Assembly (NCBI GenBank): GCA_937894795.1
Contig: CALCQV010000160.1
Location: 1 to 6,725, forward strand
Source: an uncultured Bacteroidales bacterium
GTDB taxonomy: Bacteria > Bacteroidota > Bacteroidia > Bacteroidales > Lentimicrobiaceae
DNA: 6,725 nt
Direction: 5' to 3'
Part shown: one piece after another, positions 5,779 through 6,725 of the stretch
How the letters are laid out: the number at the start of each line of letters is the position of its first letter
Numbering within the stretch: position 1 is the stretch's first letter
Notes under the pieces: generated by a model
The model's database searches: none
Seen by the model: the letters and a program-made list of their open reading frames with translations, nothing else
Told to the model about the DNA's origin: nothing
Program-made: the position numbers and the translations under genes

Positions 5779-6725
5779 ATGAAAAGGCAGGAAAATAAAG
5801 TAAAAACAGGGCTTTCTGGAATTACAGACACCATTGTAAAGCTTCCCGGAGGAATATCTGTGAGCATGCAAAACCTGCTGGTGACAATACTCCTGTTTCT
5901 TACATTCATTCTCTTTTCAGGCAGCTTACGCAATGAGATGCTGATTGGTTGGGATGATGGTGAATATATTACTGATCCTGATGTAACAGAGTATGGATCA
6001 GCCGGTAAATCAGATATATTCAGCAGCTTCCACCTGGGCATGTACCAACCTCTGGCAGTGTTGAGCTTAGCCATCAATTACAAGATATCGGGCGATGCGC
6101 CGGTAACCTATATTTTAATCAATCTATTGCTTCATTTGCTCAATACATGGTTTGTCTTTAAGTTGATGAAACAATGGTTAAAAAGATTTGAACCGGCGTT
6201 TATAGCTGCATTGCTTTTTGCCATTCACCCAATGCATGTGGAAGGTGTGGTATGGATTTCCACGCGCAGCTCATTGTTATATTCTGCATTTTTTCTCATA
6301 GGGCTGATACAGTATGAGAAATATCTGAACACAGGCAAACCCCGCCATTACTTACTTACCCTGTTGTGGGCATTGCTTGCGCTTTTCAGCAAGTCAATGG
6401 CAGCAACTTTCCCTTTGATACTGTTGCTGATTGACTACTTCAGAAACAGGAAGTTTACCGGCAAGGTAATTTTAGAGAAAATACCATTTCTTGTCTTTTC
6501 AATAATCTTTGGAATCGTAGCCATTAAAGCATCGGCATCGTTTGGGCACATTACAGTATTGGAAGAGGATTATACCTTGCCTGAGAGACTGATTCTAATG
6601 CTCTATGGCATTTCATTCTATCTGGTAAAGCTCATACTCCCAATCAACCTGTCGGCCATCTATGCATTTCCCGGATCGGCCGGAGGAACCTTTCCCAGGT
6701 GGGTCTATGCATCAATGATTGCAAT
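5779..6725 (+). CDS. Polytopic GT-C/TMTC-like membrane protein, N-terminal part (gene runs off the window end)
   Basis: The frame from ATG 5779 stays open for 315 codons to the window edge. It looks like the bacterial relatives of TMTC/protein O-mannosyltransferase GT-C glycosyltransferases, which in Bacteroidota are often followed by TPR repeats; any TPR part would lie outside. The first membrane helix (about 33-49) is followed by WDDGEYITDP (58-67), whose D59-D60 fit the acidic catalytic site in the first outer loop. HPMHVEGVVWISTRSSLLY (150-168) and FSKSMAATFPLILLLIDYF (203-221) are characteristic blocks. Further hydrophobic segments lie at about 110-128, 138-149, 162-178, 191-203, 235-250 and 270-290. 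Predicted role: inner-membrane transfer of a sugar from a lipid carrier, acceptor unknown. A later start is possible: GTG at 5860 has GGAGGA (5848-5853) six bases before it, and ATG at 5866 follows. ATG 5779 is preferred because Shine-Dalgarno use is rare in this phylum and those bases also encode PGG. Confidence 0.88.
   Translation, partial: MKRQENKVKTGLSGITDTIVKLPGGISVSMQNLLVTILLFLTFILFSGSLRNEMLIGWDDGEYITDPDVTEYGSAGKSDIFSSFHLGMYQPLAVLSLAINYKISGDAPVTYILINLLLHLLNTWFVFKLMKQWLKRFEPAFIAALLFAIHPMHVEGVVWISTRSSLLYSAFFLIGLIQYEKYLNTGKPRHYLLTLLWALLALFSKSMAATFPLILLLIDYFRNRKFTGKVILEKIPFLVFSIIFGIVAIKASASFGHITVLEEDYTLPERLILMLYGISFYLVKLILPINLSAIYAFPGSAGGTFPRWVYASMIA

Noticed and set aside
5766..6077. Minus-strand open frame of 103 codons
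   Set aside because: Antisense to the start of the TMTC-like gene, which has conserved motifs on the plus strand.

Overview
The window looks like ordinary chromosome from a member of the Bacteroidota, probably class Bacteroidia. Four things point there. The Obg N-terminus begins MASSNFVDYVK, as Bacteroidota Obg proteins do. The gene order is hpt-adk-obg. Almost no start codon has a Shine-Dalgarno sequence, and five transcription units instead carry a perfect Bacteroidota -7 box (TAnnTTTG) 17-29 nt upstream of the start. There is also a lipoprotein resembling the type IX secretion/gliding protein GldN, and a TMTC-like membrane glycosyltransferase. These are family recognitions by eye; no database search was run.

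Left block (1-2258): a minus-strand purine-salvage and GTPase operon, hpt -> adk -> obg, with 27-34 bp gaps. Hpt makes IMP/GMP from free bases, Adk balances AMP/ADP/ATP, and Obg (cut off by the window start) is a ribosome-associated GTPase. The adk gene is unusual: it encodes two complete adenylate kinase domains in one 389-residue chain. The second domain has lost several conserved acidic residues. purE (de novo purine synthesis) is divergent from hpt, so salvage and synthesis share a 120-bp promoter region.

Middle block (2769-4944): purE converges on a two-gene minus-strand unit, an M16 zinc peptidase followed by a class I O-methyltransferase. The 156-bp convergent gap contains an imperfect hairpin and a flanking 9-bp inverted repeat, probably transcription-termination structure. 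A 222-bp gap upstream of the peptidase has its promoter and nothing else I can support.

Right block (5142-6725): a minus-strand lipoprotein gene with a GldN/PorN-like C-terminal half is divergent from a plus-strand gene for a polytopic glycosyltransferase-like protein cut off by the window end. Their two -7 boxes are exact inverted copies of each other, 21 bp apart.

I see no mobile element, CRISPR array, tRNA or rRNA. The strongest candidates for something little described are the tandem adenylate kinase with a decayed second domain and the orphan GldN-like lipoprotein. I do not see evidence for a larger novel multi-gene system.
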